Source of the DNA: Streptomyces stelliscabiei
GTDB lineage: Bacteria > Actinomycetota > Actinomycetes > Streptomycetales > Streptomycetaceae
Assembly (NCBI RefSeq): GCF_014873495.1
Contig: NZ_JADBGF010000001.1
Span: forward strand, 5,146,001-5,210,000
Direction of reading: 5' to 3'
Length of the DNA: 64,000 nt
Below, piece by piece: positions 48,145-57,549 of this stretch (the stretch's first letter is position 1; every line of letters begins with the position of its first letter). The notes below the pieces were generated by a model. That model was given only the letters and a program-made list of their open reading frames with translations, was not told where the DNA came from and searched no databases. The position numbers and the translations under genes are program-made.

Positions 48145-50232
48145 GTGAGCCGGTTGAGGCCGTTGCTGTTGCTGTTGTTCGCCGCCGTCGGAGTGCTGCT
48201 CGCCGGTGCCGTGCCCGTCTCCGCGCACGCCGCGCTGACCGGCAGCGACCCTCAGCAGGGGTCGGTGGTCCAGGACGCGCCGGACCAGGTGTCGCTCTCC
48301 TTCTCCGAGAACGTCGCGGTGTCCGACGGCGCGGTGCGCGTGTACGACCCCAAGGGCAAGGAGGCCGACACCGGCAAGGTCACCGAACTGGGCGGCAACA
48401 GCTACTCGGTCGGCCTGCACGCGGGCCTGCCCGACGGCACCTTCACCGTCACCTACCAGGTCGTCTCGGCGGACAGCCACCCCGTCTCCGGTGCCTTCAC
48501 CTTCTCCGTGGGGGCGCCCTCCAAGACGACGGTCGCGGTACCCGAGCAACAGGTCGGCGGCGGGGTCGTCGGCGGTCTCTACGGGTTCGCGCGCTACCTG
48601 TCGTACGCCGGCTTCATCCTGCTGGTCGGCGGCGCGGCCTTCGTGCTGGCCTGCTGGCAGCGCGGTGCCGGCGTACGGCCGGTGCAGCGGCTGGTGGTCG
48701 GCGGCTGGCTCACGCTGACCACCGCCACCCTCGCGATGCTGCTGCTGCGCGGCTCCTACACCGGCTCCGGCAAGCTCGGCGACGTCTTCGACCTCGACCT
48801 CCTGGGCCAGGTCCTCCAGACGAAGACGGGCGCCGCCCTCGTCTCCCGCCTGCTGCTGCTCGCCGCGGCGGCACTGTTCATCGCGGTGCTGTTCGGCGCG
48901 TATGCGCGCCGGGACGAGGAGATCGAGGAGAGCGGGGAGAGCGGGGAGAGCGAAAGCAGCGAGGAGAGCGAGGGCAGCGAGGAGGGAGCCGTCGGAGGCC
49001 GGACCGCCGAGGACGGTGACGCCTCCGAGGGCGCCGACGACGCCGACGAGAGCAAGGACGGGGACGGCGACGAGGACGAGGGCGGGAACGACGACTCCCT
49101 CCGGCGGGACCTCACCTTCGGGCTGGCCATCGGCGGAGGCGTGGTCTCCGCCGGTCTCGCCGCAAGCTGGGCGATGGCCGAGCACGCCTCGACCGGCATC
49201 CAGACGGGCATCTCGATGCCCGTCGACATCCTGCACCTGCTGGCGGTCGCCGCCTGGCTCGGCGGCCTCGCGACGCTGCTCGTGGCACTGTTCCGGGCAC
49301 CGGTGGACGCACAGATCGAGACCGAGGCCGTACGGCGGTTCTCGCGGGTCGCGTTCGGCAGCGTGCTCGTACTGACCGCGACCGGGATCTACCAGTCGTG
49401 GCGCCAGGTCGGCACCTGGTCGGCGCTGACCGGCACCTCGTACGGGCAGCTGCTCCTCGTGAAGATCGGCCTGGTCGCCGTACTGGTCGGGATCGCGTGG
49501 ATCTCCCGCCGGTGGACCGCGCAGCTAGCGGAGGCAAAGCCGGGTGCTGCGGAGAATGAGGGAGCCGCGGAAAAGGAGCCGGCGGCCGCACGTGCCGCCG
49601 GCGGGTCCGCGGGGAGCGCGGGCGGTGGCGCCGGAAAGGCCGCCGCGAAGGGTTCCGAACGGGCTGCTCAGCTCGCCCGCCAGCAGGCGGCGGTGGCGAG
49701 CACACGCGAGAAGCGCATGCGGAACGCCGATCCCGGCCGTACGGGGCTTCGCCGGTCGGTGCTGGCGGAGGCGGGCGTCGCCGTCGTCCTGCTCGCCGTC
49801 ACGACGGCGCTGACCGCTGCCGAGCCCGGACGCACGGTGGAGGAGGCCAAGGCGGCCAACGCCGCCGTGCGGCAGGAGAACGAGACGGCCGGCGCCTTGG
49901 CGCTGGACATGTCCTTCGACACGGGGGGCAAGAACGGCAAGGGCGTGGCCCGGCTGCAGATCGACCCCGCGCGCGTGGGGGCCAACGAGATGCACGTCTA
50001 CGTCCAGGGCCCCGACGGCAAACCCTTCGACGTCCCCGAGGTGAAGGTCGCCTTCACCCTGGACGCCAAGGAGATCGGTCCCCTGCCGGTCGTCCCCGAC
50101 CGCGTCACCACCGGCCACTGGACGGCGAACGGCGTGCAGATCCCCATGGCGGGCGACTGGAACATCGAGATCACCGTACGGACATCTGAGATCGACCAGG
50201 TGACCGTCAGCAAGAACGCGAAGATCGGCTGA
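48145..50232 (+). CDS. CopC-CopD fusion copper transport protein (YcnJ-like)
   Basis: 695 aa, GTG start with GGAGG. Signal peptide 1-27 ends VSA and the mature N-terminus is His28 (HAALTGSDP), a CopC copper ligand; the second His lies in DSHPVSGAF (~110). The CopD membrane domain follows with about eight helices (e.g. FARYLSYAGFILLVGGAAFV, DILHLLAVAAWLGGLATLLV). A ~60-residue Glu/Asp/Ser-rich loop (~257-315) and a Gly/Ala loop (~460-505) interrupt it. A C-terminal extracellular YtkA-like beta domain ends the protein. It imports copper across the membrane. Confidence 0.92.
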   Translation: MSRLRPLLLLLFAAVGVLLAGAVPVSAHAALTGSDPQQGSVVQDAPDQVSLSFSENVAVSDGAVRVYDPKGKEADTGKVTELGGNSYSVGLHAGLPDGTFTVTYQVVSADSHPVSGAFTFSVGAPSKTTVAVPEQQVGGGVVGGLYGFARYLSYAGFILLVGGAAFVLACWQRGAGVRPVQRLVVGGWLTLTTATLAMLLLRGSYTGSGKLGDVFDLDLLGQVLQTKTGAALVSRLLLLAAAALFIAVLFGAYARRDEEIEESGESGESESSEESEGSEEGAVGGRTAEDGDASEGADDADESKDGDGDEDEGGNDDSLRRDLTFGLAIGGGVVSAGLAASWAMAEHASTGIQTGISMPVDILHLLAVAAWLGGLATLLVALFRAPVDAQIETEAVRRFSRVAFGSVLVLTATGIYQSWRQVGTWSALTGTSYGQLLLVKIGLVAVLVGIAWISRRWTAQLAEAKPGAAENEGAAEKEPAAARAAGGSAGSAGGGAGKAAAKGSERAAQLARQQAAVASTREKRMRNADPGRTGLRRSVLAEAGVAVVLLAVTTALTAAEPGRTVEEAKAANAAVRQENETAGALALDMSFDTGGKNGKGVARLQIDPARVGANEMHVYVQGPDGKPFDVPEVKVAFTLDAKEIGPLPVVPDRVTTGHWTANGVQIPMAGDWNIEITVRTSEIDQVTVSKNAKIG

Positions 50233-50238
50233 AACACC

Positions 50239-51687
50239 ATGGCTGACCAGGATTTGATCGAGAACGACCCCGCCACCCCGGAAGGCGCGCGGGGCCGGCG
50301 AGGGGCACGGAAAAGCTCCGGGCATGCGGCAGGCGCGGCACGGGCGCGAGCGGCCGAGGACGCGGCACAGCCGCCGTCCGGCCCTTCGGATTCGGGACGC
50401 GACGGCGACAGCCCGGCCGCCGGTGGAGCGATCTCGCGTCGTCTGCTGCTGGGCACCGCCGGCGCGACCGGGCTCGTCCTGGGTGCGGCAGGCGCCGCCG
50501 CCGGTTATGCGGCCGGATCCTCGTCCTCTTCGTCCTCCTCGGACGAGGAGGACACACCGCTCTCCTCCCTCGGCGCGGGGGAGGAGATGTTTCACGTGAA
50601 ACATCAGCCGGGGATCACCACGCCCCTCCAGGCCCGCGGTCACCTCGTCGCGTTCGACCTGGCCGCCGGGGCGGGGCGCAAGGAGGCGGCCGCTCTGCTG
50701 CGCCGCTGGTCGGACACGGCTCGGCGGCTGATGGCGGGCGAGCCCACGGCACAGGACGACACCGATATCGCCCGTGACGCCGGCCCGTCGTCGCTGACGG
50801 TCACCTTCGGATTCGGACACAGCTTCTTCGCCCGTACCGGTCTGGAGAAGCAGCGTCCGGAGTCCCTGGATCCCCTGCCCGACTTCTCCTCGGACCAGCT
50901 CGACCGGGCGCGCAGCAACGGCGATCTGTGGGTGCAGATCGGGGCCGACGACGCGCTCGTAGCCTTCCACGCCCTGCGCGCGATCCAGAAGGACGCGGGC
51001 AGCGCGGCCCGGGTGCGATGGCAGATGAACGGCTTCAACCGTTCGCCGGGTGCCACGGCCCACCCCATGACGGCCCGCAACCTGATGGGGCAGATCGACG
51101 GCACCCGCAACCCCAAGCCCGCCGAGCCCGACTTCGACGAGCGGATCTTCGTGCCCGCGTCCGCCTCACCGACCACCTCCGGCGACCCGGCGTGGATGGC
51201 GAACGGCTCCTACGCCGTCGTACGCCGCATCCGCATGCTCCTGGACGACTGGGAGCAGCTCTCGGTCAAGGCCCAGGAGGACGTGATCGGGCGGCGCAAG
51301 TCCGACGGCGCGCCGCTGAGCGGGGGCGAGAAGGCGACCGAGACGACCGCGATGGACCTGGAGAAGACCGACGCCCAGGGCAACCTGCTCGTGCCGATCA
51401 ACGCGCACGCCCGCATCACCCGCCCCGATCAGAACGGCGGCGCGGCCATGCTCCGGCGTCCGTTCTCCTTCCACGACGGCATCGACGCGAAGGGGGTCCC
51501 CGACGCGGGCCTTCTCTTCGTCTGCTGGCAGGCCGACCCCCTCCGCGGCTTCGTCACCGTCCAGCGCAAACTCGACCGCGGCGACGCCCTCTCCAAGTTC
51601 ATCCGCCACGAGTCGAGCGGCCTCTTCGCGGTGCCGGGGGGCGCGGCCGAGGGGGAGTACGTGGGGCAGAGGTTGCTGGAAGGCTGA
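50239..51687 (+). CDS. dtpA: Tat-exported DyP-type haem peroxidase
   Basis: 482 aa. The Tat signal has the twin arginine in ISRRLLLGTAGATGLVLGAA (~63-82) after an unusually long 60-residue N-region. A Ser/Glu-rich stretch leads into the DyP fold: the GxxDG motif GQIDGTRNP (distal Asp), distal Arg in YAVVRRIRMLLDDW, and a proximal-His candidate in the central part. In S. lividans the homologous DtpA works with Sco and ECuC to mature the radical copper oxidase GlxA, and the gene order here is the same. Codons for EMFHVKH carry a parS site. Confidence 0.92.
   Translation: MADQDLIENDPATPEGARGRRGARKSSGHAAGAARARAAEDAAQPPSGPSDSGRDGDSPAAGGAISRRLLLGTAGATGLVLGAAGAAAGYAAGSSSSSSSSDEEDTPLSSLGAGEEMFHVKHQPGITTPLQARGHLVAFDLAAGAGRKEAAALLRRWSDTARRLMAGEPTAQDDTDIARDAGPSSLTVTFGFGHSFFARTGLEKQRPESLDPLPDFSSDQLDRARSNGDLWVQIGADDALVAFHALRAIQKDAGSAARVRWQMNGFNRSPGATAHPMTARNLMGQIDGTRNPKPAEPDFDERIFVPASASPTTSGDPAWMANGSYAVVRRIRMLLDDWEQLSVKAQEDVIGRRKSDGAPLSGGEKATETTAMDLEKTDAQGNLLVPINAHARITRPDQNGGAAMLRRPFSFHDGIDAKGVPDAGLLFVCWQADPLRGFVTVQRKLDRGDALSKFIRHESSGLFAVPGGAAEGEYVGQRLLEG
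50589..50602. promoter_or_regulatory. parS: parS site inside dtpA
   Basis: GTTTCACGTGAAAC, identical to the site at 4213-4226, within an 18-bp palindrome (50587-50604). It is read as M-F-H-V-K-H between the signal peptide and the peroxidase domain, a stretch where the protein can tolerate the fixed sequence. Confidence 0.9.
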
Positions 51688-51809
51688 CCGAGGCGGTGTG
51701 CGGCGTCTCCCAGGGCCGTACGCCTCTCTTGGGGCCTACACGTCGCCCTCAGGGGTGGTGGGGCGGCATGCGTGCGCCGGGGCCCCGCGAGGCCCATTAG
51801 GGTGAGCCC

Positions 51810-52745
51810 ATGCCAGCCAGCTACGTGTACCTCGGCCCCGAGGGCACCTTCACCGAGGTCGCCCTGCGCACGCTGCCGGAGTCCGCGACCCGCGAGCTCG
51901 TCCCGATGGTGTCCGTGCCCGCCGCACTGGACGCCGTCCGCAACGGCGAGGCCGAGGCAGCGTTCGTCCCGATCGAGAACTCCGTCGAGGGCGGGATCAC
52001 GACCACCCTCGACGAGCTGGTCGCCGGCGCCCCGCTGATGATCTACCGCGAGGTTCTCCTCTCGATCACCTTCGCGCTGCTGGTCCGGCCGGGCACCAGG
52101 CTGTCGGAGATCAAGACGGTCACCGCGCATCCGGCCGCCCAGCCGCAGGTCCGCAACTGGATGAAGGCCAATCTCTCCCCGGACGTCGTCTGGGAGTCCG
52201 CCGCCTCGAACGCCGACGGCGCCCGACTCGTCCAGGAGGGCCGTTACGACGCCGCCTTCGCCGGGGAGTTCGCGGCCGCGCGGTACGGCCTGGAGGCGCT
52301 GCAGACCGAGATCCATGACGCGGAGAACGCCCAGACCCGGTTCGTCCTCGTCGGCCGCCCCGCCCGGCCCGCCGCCCCGACGGGCTGCGACAAGACGTCC
52401 GTCGTCATCTGGCAGCGCGACGACCACCCCGGCGGACTGCGCGACCTCCTCGGCGAGTTCGCCGTACGCGGCGTCAACCTCATGCTGCTGCAGTCCCGCC
52501 CGACCGGCGAGGGCATCGGCAACTACTGCTTCGCCATCGACGCCGAGGGTCATATCTCCGACCGCCGCGTGGCCGAGGCGCTGATGGGCCTCAAGCGGAT
52601 CTGCCTCCAGGTCCGCTTCCTCGGTTCGTACCCGCGTGCGGACGCCGCCACGGCGAAGATCCGGCCCACGTCGGCGGGGACCTCCGACGCCGAGTTCGTG
52701 GCAGCGGCGGACTGGGTGGCCCGCTGCCAGGATGGCCGATTCTAG
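51810..52745 (+). CDS. pheA: Prephenate dehydratase
   Basis: 311 aa. It converts prephenate to phenylpyruvate in phenylalanine synthesis. The N-terminal PDT domain shows YLGPEGTFTEVALRTL, AFVPIENSVEGGITTTLDEL and the catalytic TRF motif NAQTRFVLVG (~170). The C-terminal ACT domain (DHPGGLRDLLGEFAVRGVNL, then the ESRP-equivalent QSRPTGEGIGNYCF) gives feedback inhibition. Cytoplasmic. Followed by the repeat and DnaA-box region before serS. Confidence 0.95.
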   Translation: MPASYVYLGPEGTFTEVALRTLPESATRELVPMVSVPAALDAVRNGEAEAAFVPIENSVEGGITTTLDELVAGAPLMIYREVLLSITFALLVRPGTRLSEIKTVTAHPAAQPQVRNWMKANLSPDVVWESAASNADGARLVQEGRYDAAFAGEFAAARYGLEALQTEIHDAENAQTRFVLVGRPARPAAPTGCDKTSVVIWQRDDHPGGLRDLLGEFAVRGVNLMLLQSRPTGEGIGNYCFAIDAEGHISDRRVAEALMGLKRICLQVRFLGSYPRADAATAKIRPTSAGTSDAEFVAAADWVARCQDGRF

Positions 52746-52783
52746 GTAGGCCGGTTCTAGGTAGGCCGTTCCAGGTAGGCCGG
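52740..52783. repeat. 15-bp tandem repeat after pheA
   Basis: Three units of TTCTAGGTAGGCCGG (one 14 bp, one with C for T) beginning at the last codons of pheA; the stop TAG is part of the first unit. Confidence 0.85.
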
Positions 52784-52803
52784 TTTTTAGAGCGGTCGGC
52801 TTT

Positions 52804-52860
52804 AGCACGGCAGGTTCGAGCACGGCAGGTTCGAGCACGGCCGGTACCAGCACGGCCTAC
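52804..52860. repeat. Second 15-bp tandem repeat
   Basis: Four units of AGCACGGCAGGTTCG with increasing divergence (the third reads AGCACGGCCGGTACC). Different sequence from the preceding array but the same period; intergenic. Confidence 0.85.
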
Positions 52861-53471
52861 CTGCCCCTGGGCTTCGCGCTTGCGCGTCCACCGCCGGTCC
52901 TACCTGCCTATTTTCTTTGTCCACAGAAGTTATCCACAGGGCCGCTTCTCGACCTGGGGACAAGTCGACAACGTATCGCCACGCAGTCGACAAATCCCCT
53001 TCGTGGACCCCACTCCGTCCACAACCCCGTAGGTCACCCTTCGTCCACGCGTTTCCTCTGGTCAACCCTTTAGAGCGACCCATTCACCCACGAATCCACA
53101 CGAAAGTGGGCGTGAAGGTGGTTTGAGTCGGGAATCCTCAAGCTGGCCCCCGACATCCCCCGCGATCTTCCCCGTAGTCCACAGATCTTTCGCACAGCCT
53201 GTGGATAACTCTGTGACACTGCGGACCGCTGTGGACAGCCGATCCCCAAGTCCCCTGCACTACAAGGGAGTCGAGTCAACCAGGCGCCGCAGCCACCCCC
53301 TCTTTCAGGGGGCCGAACACCGCTTCATTGACTTTCACCACCCCGGTACACCGCCCCACGACGCCCACGCCTCCCCTCCAGAGCCAGTGGCATTCGGTGC
53401 AATCACCCACAGAAGGGTCATGGGGCGTATTCGAGTCGTGGGCCGGAACCACGCACCGGTAACCTTGGGGC
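52861..53471. other. Non-coding region between the repeats and serS
   Basis: No gene is visible. The region is relatively AT-rich for this genome, contains the DnaA-box cluster and a short hairpin CCCCCT-CTTTC-AGGGGG (53296-53312), and must carry the serS promoter. No T-box leader is recognisable. Confidence 0.55.
52917..53238. promoter_or_regulatory. DnaA-box cluster outside oriC
   Basis: Perfect boxes: TTGTCCACA (52917-52925), TTATCCACA (52930-52938) and, inverted, TGTGGATAA (53200-53208). One-mismatch boxes: 52955-52963 (minus), 53175-53183 (plus), 53230-53238 (minus). The first two are 13 bp apart in the same orientation, good for cooperative binding. There is no dnaA or dnaN gene, so it is not oriC; a DnaA-titrating or regulatory cluster is the likely role. 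Confidence 0.7.
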
Positions 53472-54749
53472 GTGATTGACCTTCGCCTGCTCCGTGAGGA
53501 CCCCGACCGTGTGCGCGCGTCCCAGCGCGCCCGTGGAGAGGACGTCGCGCTCGTCGACTCCCTCCTGTCCGCCGACGAGCGGCGCAGGTCCTCCGGCGTC
53601 CGCTTCGACGAACTCCGCGCCGAGCAGAAGTCGCTCGGCAAGCTGATCCCCAAGGCCTCCGCCGAGGAGAAGGCCGAGCTGCTCAAGCGCGCCGAACAGC
53701 TCAAGGCCGACGTCAAGGCCGCCGACGCCGAGCGCGACGCGGCCGACACCGAGACCCATGAACTCCTCCTCCAACTCGGCAACCTCGTCCACCCCGACGT
53801 CCCCGTCGGCGGCGAGGAGGACTTCGTCACCCTGGAGACGCACGGCGAGATCCGCGACTTCACGGTCGAGGGCTTCGAACCGAAGGACCACCTGGAGCTC
53901 GGCACCATCCTCGGCGCCATCGACACCGAGCGCGGCGCCAAGGTCTCCGGCTCGCGCTTCTACTTCCTGACGGGCGTCGGGGCCCTCCTCGAACTCGCCC
54001 TGGTCAACGCGGCGATCGCCCAGGCCACCGCCGCCGGCTTCACCCCGATGCTGACCCCGGCGCTGGTCCGCCCGCAGTCGATGGCCGGTACCGGCTTCCT
54101 CGGCCAGGCCGCCCAGGACGTCTACCACCTCGACAAGGACGACCTCTACCTGGTCGGCACCTCCGAGGTCGCGCTGGCGGCGTACCACATGGACGAGATC
54201 ATCGACGCCGACCGGCTCCCCCTGCGTTACGCCGGCTTCTCCCCCTGCTTCCGCCGCGAGGCCGGTTCGCACGGCAAGGACACCCGGGGCATCTTCCGCG
54301 TCCACCAGTTCGACAAGGTCGAGATGTTCTCGTACGTCGCGCCGGAGGACTCCCAGGCCGAGCACCAGCGACTGCTGGACTGGGAGAAGCAGTGGCTGAC
54401 GTCGCTGGAACTGCCCTTCCGCGTCATCGACGTCGCCTCCGCCGACCTCGGCTCCTCGGCCTCGCGCAAGTTCGACTGCGAGGCGTGGATCCCGACCCAG
54501 GGCAAGTACCGCGAGCTGACCTCGACCTCCGACTGCACCGAGTTCCAGTCGCGTCGTCTGCAGATCCGCGTCCGTGACGGCAAGCAGGTCAAGCCGCTGG
54601 CCACGCTCAACGGCACGCTCTGCGCCGTCCCGCGCACGATCGTGGCGATCCTGGAGAACCACCAGCAGGCCGACGGCTCCGTCCGTGTCCCCGAGGTGCT
54701 GCGCCCGTACCTCGGCGGCCGCGAGGTGCTGGAGCCGGTGGCCAAGTGA
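53472..54749 (+). CDS. serS: Seryl-tRNA synthetase
   Basis: 425 aa. It charges tRNA-Ser, two genes for which are in this window. The N-terminal coiled-coil arm (~25-105: LLSADERRRSSGVRFDELRA and onward) binds the tRNA long variable arm. The class II catalytic core shows motif 2 FRREAGSHGKDTRGIFRVHQ (~258) and motif 3 GTLCAVPRTIVAILEN (~380). GTG start. The stop overlaps the HAD gene start by GTGA. Confidence 0.97.
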   Translation: MIDLRLLREDPDRVRASQRARGEDVALVDSLLSADERRRSSGVRFDELRAEQKSLGKLIPKASAEEKAELLKRAEQLKADVKAADAERDAADTETHELLLQLGNLVHPDVPVGGEEDFVTLETHGEIRDFTVEGFEPKDHLELGTILGAIDTERGAKVSGSRFYFLTGVGALLELALVNAAIAQATAAGFTPMLTPALVRPQSMAGTGFLGQAAQDVYHLDKDDLYLVGTSEVALAAYHMDEIIDADRLPLRYAGFSPCFRREAGSHGKDTRGIFRVHQFDKVEMFSYVAPEDSQAEHQRLLDWEKQWLTSLELPFRVIDVASADLGSSASRKFDCEAWIPTQGKYRELTSTSDCTEFQSRRLQIRVRDGKQVKPLATLNGTLCAVPRTIVAILENHQQADGSVRVPEVLRPYLGGREVLEPVAK

Positions 54750-55654
54750 GCGACGCGGCTGTCACCGGGGGTTCCGCCGGCTCCACGGGCTCCGCGGGGA
54801 CCGCGACGTCCGAGGCACCGGGGGCGCCCGAGATGCGCGAACCTTCCCTGCAGCCCTCGGGCTTCCCGTACAAGCTGATCGCGACCGACCTCGACGGAAC
54901 GCTCCTGCGCTCCGACGACTCCGTCTCCCGACGCACTCGTGAAGCGCTCGCCGCGGCCACCGCGGCGGGCGCCGCCCACATCGTCGTCACCGGCCGGGCC
55001 GTCCCCTGGACCCGCCACATCCTCGACGACCTCGGCTACTCGGGCCTGGCCGTCTGCGGCCAGGGCGCGCAGGTCTACGACGCCGGAGAGCACCGGCTGC
55101 TCACGGCCGTCACCCTGGACCGCCAGCTCGCGGCCGTGGCCCTGGCCAAGATCGAGGCAGCGGTCGGCCCCCTGCATCTGGCGGCCAGCCGGGCGGGCCT
55201 GGAGGGCGAGGTCCTCGTCGGCCCCGGCTACGCCCTGCACGGTTCCCTCCCCACCACTCCGCTCACGGACGTGTCCGACCTCTGGGCCGCCCCGCTGAAC
55301 AAGATCTACATACAGCACCCCACGCTGACCACCGACGAACTCGCCGAGGCCTCCCGCCAGGCCGCCGGCGGCTTCGTCTCGGTCGCCATGGCCGGCGAGG
55401 GCATCGTCGAACTCCTTCCCCTCGGTCTCAGCAAGGCCACCGGCCTCTCCCTGGCCGCCCGCCGCCTCGGCGCGAAGCGCGCCGACACCATCGCCTTCGG
55501 CGACATGCCCAACGACATCCCCATGTTCAACTGGTCCACCCACGGCGTAGCCATGGCCAACGCCCACGCCGACCTCAAGGCCATCGCCAACGAGGTGACC
55601 ACCTCCAACGACGACGACGGCATCGCCGCAGTACTGGAACGCCTGCTCCCCTAG
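54746..55654 (+). CDS. HAD-superfamily phosphatase, Cof type
   Basis: 302 aa. After a ~40-residue Ser/Gly/Ala extension, motif I KLIATDLDGTLL (nucleophile Asp, ~47) is followed by motif II VVTGRA, the Cof-type C2 cap and motifs III/IV with FGDMPNDIPMF (~253). It hydrolyses phosphosugars or flavin phosphates in related proteins; the substrate here is unknown. Coupled to serS by a 4-bp overlap. Confidence 0.92.
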   Translation: MSDAAVTGGSAGSTGSAGTATSEAPGAPEMREPSLQPSGFPYKLIATDLDGTLLRSDDSVSRRTREALAAATAAGAAHIVVTGRAVPWTRHILDDLGYSGLAVCGQGAQVYDAGEHRLLTAVTLDRQLAAVALAKIEAAVGPLHLAASRAGLEGEVLVGPGYALHGSLPTTPLTDVSDLWAAPLNKIYIQHPTLTTDELAEASRQAAGGFVSVAMAGEGIVELLPLGLSKATGLSLAARRLGAKRADTIAFGDMPNDIPMFNWSTHGVAMANAHADLKAIANEVTTSNDDDGIAAVLERLLP

Positions 55655-56160
55655 CCGAGGGCGCCGCCCGACGCCACGGGGGCTGCCGGCCCTACGCGTA
55701 ACGGGCCGGACGAAGCCGACGCCACTGGCTGAGCCACGCGGTCGCCCCCACAACGGACTGCGGTGAGACTGCTGCGTGGTGACGGGGGCAGAGGCGCGGT
55801 GAGGTCGCGCGGCAGCGGGGTGGAGCAGACAGCGGTGAACTCGCGGCGCGGTAGCGGTTGGAAGCGCGAGACAGTGAAGCCGACCGGCGTGCAGAGCGAG
55901 TTGCTGCGCTCACCCACCCGCGCCGCCCACGCACACCTGGCGGCATGGGCACCTTGCGGCAGGGCCACCTCTCCGCCAACCACGGGCTCTCAGGTGGCGC
56001 CAGCACCTCTCGCCGGCCGGCGAACGGAGTGAAAGAAACCCACCCCTGCCCAGCACCGATCCTCGCGCCCCTCAAGAACGCCCCTGCCGCGGCAAACCCG
56101 GGCGCCCCGCACATACCCCCAGCCCAACAGCACGGCCAAGTCACAGCGACAGCGGAACGG
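55655..56160. other. Intergenic region downstream of the HAD gene
   Basis: About 505 bp. Several frames exist but none has a start site or a recognisable product. Nothing else of note is seen. Confidence 0.45.
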
Positions 56161-56244
<84 letters not shown>

Positions 56245-56523
56245 GGGTGGGCGGCCCACGCGAAGAATCGCGCGCTCGAAGCGGCCGCCCCGGGCAGCCC
56301 CCCGCTGGGGGACGGACTCTACGGAGGGGTAACTACTCCGGAGCCCGCCGTGGGCTGCCCTGCTGGGAACTCGACACACTGCGCCTGAAGGACAGCATCG
56401 CCGGGCTCCTCTCCCAGTACGTGGCGCCGACTCGATCCGGCGACCTGGACATCAACCACTCTGCCCGGCCGCCGAGTTGCTCGCCACCGAATATCCCCGC
56501 ACGAGGCGCGCCCACAGAGGCAG

Positions 56524-56823
56524 TCACCGTCGGCGCCACCTGCGCCGCCGCGCCTTGCTGAAGAACCACCCGGCGGGCGGCTCGTCCGAGCGCCACGGCT
56601 GAGGTTCAGGGGCCTCCCGCCGCCAACGCGCCGCGAGCATCCGGGCCCGGGCCGACGGTTCTGCCGTCTCGGCGTCCCGTATGAACTCCTCGTCCAGAAC
56701 GATGTCGTCCCAAGCCGCGGGCCCTACGGCCGAAACCTCGCCACCCTCCAGGGTTCCGGAATCGGCACCGGCACCAGCGCCGACATCTGGACCGGGGCTG
56801 AACGCCCCGGAGGATTCCGTCAC
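56524..56823 (-). CDS. Small hypothetical protein at the end of the ABC operon
   Basis: 99 aa from the GTG at 56823, overlapping the permease stop by GTGA. The acidic middle WDDIVLDEEFIRDAETAEPS and ARARMLAARWRREAPEP precede a strongly basic C-terminus (FFSKARRRRWRRR). No membrane segment. I do not recognise a family; the coupling suggests co-expression with the exporter. Confidence 0.75.
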   Translation of the reverse strand: MTESSGAFSPGPDVGAGAGADSGTLEGGEVSAVGPAAWDDIVLDEEFIRDAETAEPSARARMLAARWRREAPEPQPWRSDEPPAGWFFSKARRRRWRRR

Positions 56824-57539
56824 TCCTCGCCGGCCAGCTTCAACGTCCGCAGTTTCTGCCCCGCGTACCAGGTCGCGCCCGCGGTGACCACGATCAGCAG
56901 GACCACCGCGGTCGGCAGACCCACGTCGGACGTCACGAGACCGCCATCGGTGACTTTCTGGGCCACGGCGAGCGCCCACTGCTGCACGCTGAGCGTGCGT
57001 GCCCCGTCCACCAGGGAACCGAAGAGCGTCTCCCAGACGAGCGCGTACACGAGTCCGAAGACGACCGCGTGCCGGGTGACCGTACCGAGGAGCAGGAACA
57101 TGGCCGCGTACGCGATCGAGGCGACCAGCGCCGCCACCGTGTAGGCGACCGCGATCTGCTGTCCGTTGCCGTTCAGGATCAGGCCCGCGATCAGCGTCGG
57201 GACGGCCGAGAACGCCATGGTCACCGCGATGGCCACGATCAGCTTGGTGAAGATGATCGTCGGCCGCTTCACCGGCTTGGCCAGCAGATACACCACCGAG
57301 CCGTCGTCGATCTCCGGCCCGATCGCGCCCGTCCCGGCGATGACGCCGATGATCGGCACCATCGTGGCGAGAGCGAACCCGCCGAGGAGGTCCGAGGCAA
57401 CCTGGTCGTCGGCGCCGCTCAGGGCGCGGACGGCCACCGAGAGCAGGATCAACAGGGCAGGAAGCGCACTGAGAATGAGGGCCCGACGGCGGCCGAGCAG
57501 AGCCCGGTAGGTGAGCCGGGCGACTGTGGGGTCGTACAT
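56820..57539 (-). CDS. ABC transporter permease
   Basis: 239 aa from the ATG at 57539. ABC-2 type, about six helices (ALILSALPALLILLSVAVRA, ALATMVPIIGVIAGTGAIG, LIVAIAVTMAFSAVPTLIAG). GPEIDDGSVVYLLAKPV is the conserved cytoplasmic loop of this group. Partner of the ATPase at 57550. Confidence 0.9.
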   Translation of the reverse strand: MYDPTVARLTYRALLGRRRALILSALPALLILLSVAVRALSGADDQVASDLLGGFALATMVPIIGVIAGTGAIGPEIDDGSVVYLLAKPVKRPTIIFTKLIVAIAVTMAFSAVPTLIAGLILNGNGQQIAVAYTVAALVASIAYAAMFLLLGTVTRHAVVFGLVYALVWETLFGSLVDGARTLSVQQWALAVAQKVTDGGLVTSDVGLPTAVVLLIVVTAGATWYAGQKLRTLKLAGEE

Positions 57540-57549
57540 CTTGGGCCTC

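Noticed and set aside
51429..52853. 474-aa minus-strand frame spanning pheA with pentapeptide-like N-terminus
   Set aside because: The AVLEP-type N-terminus comes from 15-bp intergenic repeats and the rest is antisense to pheA and dtpA.
52917..53238. oriC
   Set aside because: DnaA boxes are present but too few for a Streptomyces origin, and dnaA and dnaN do not flank the region.
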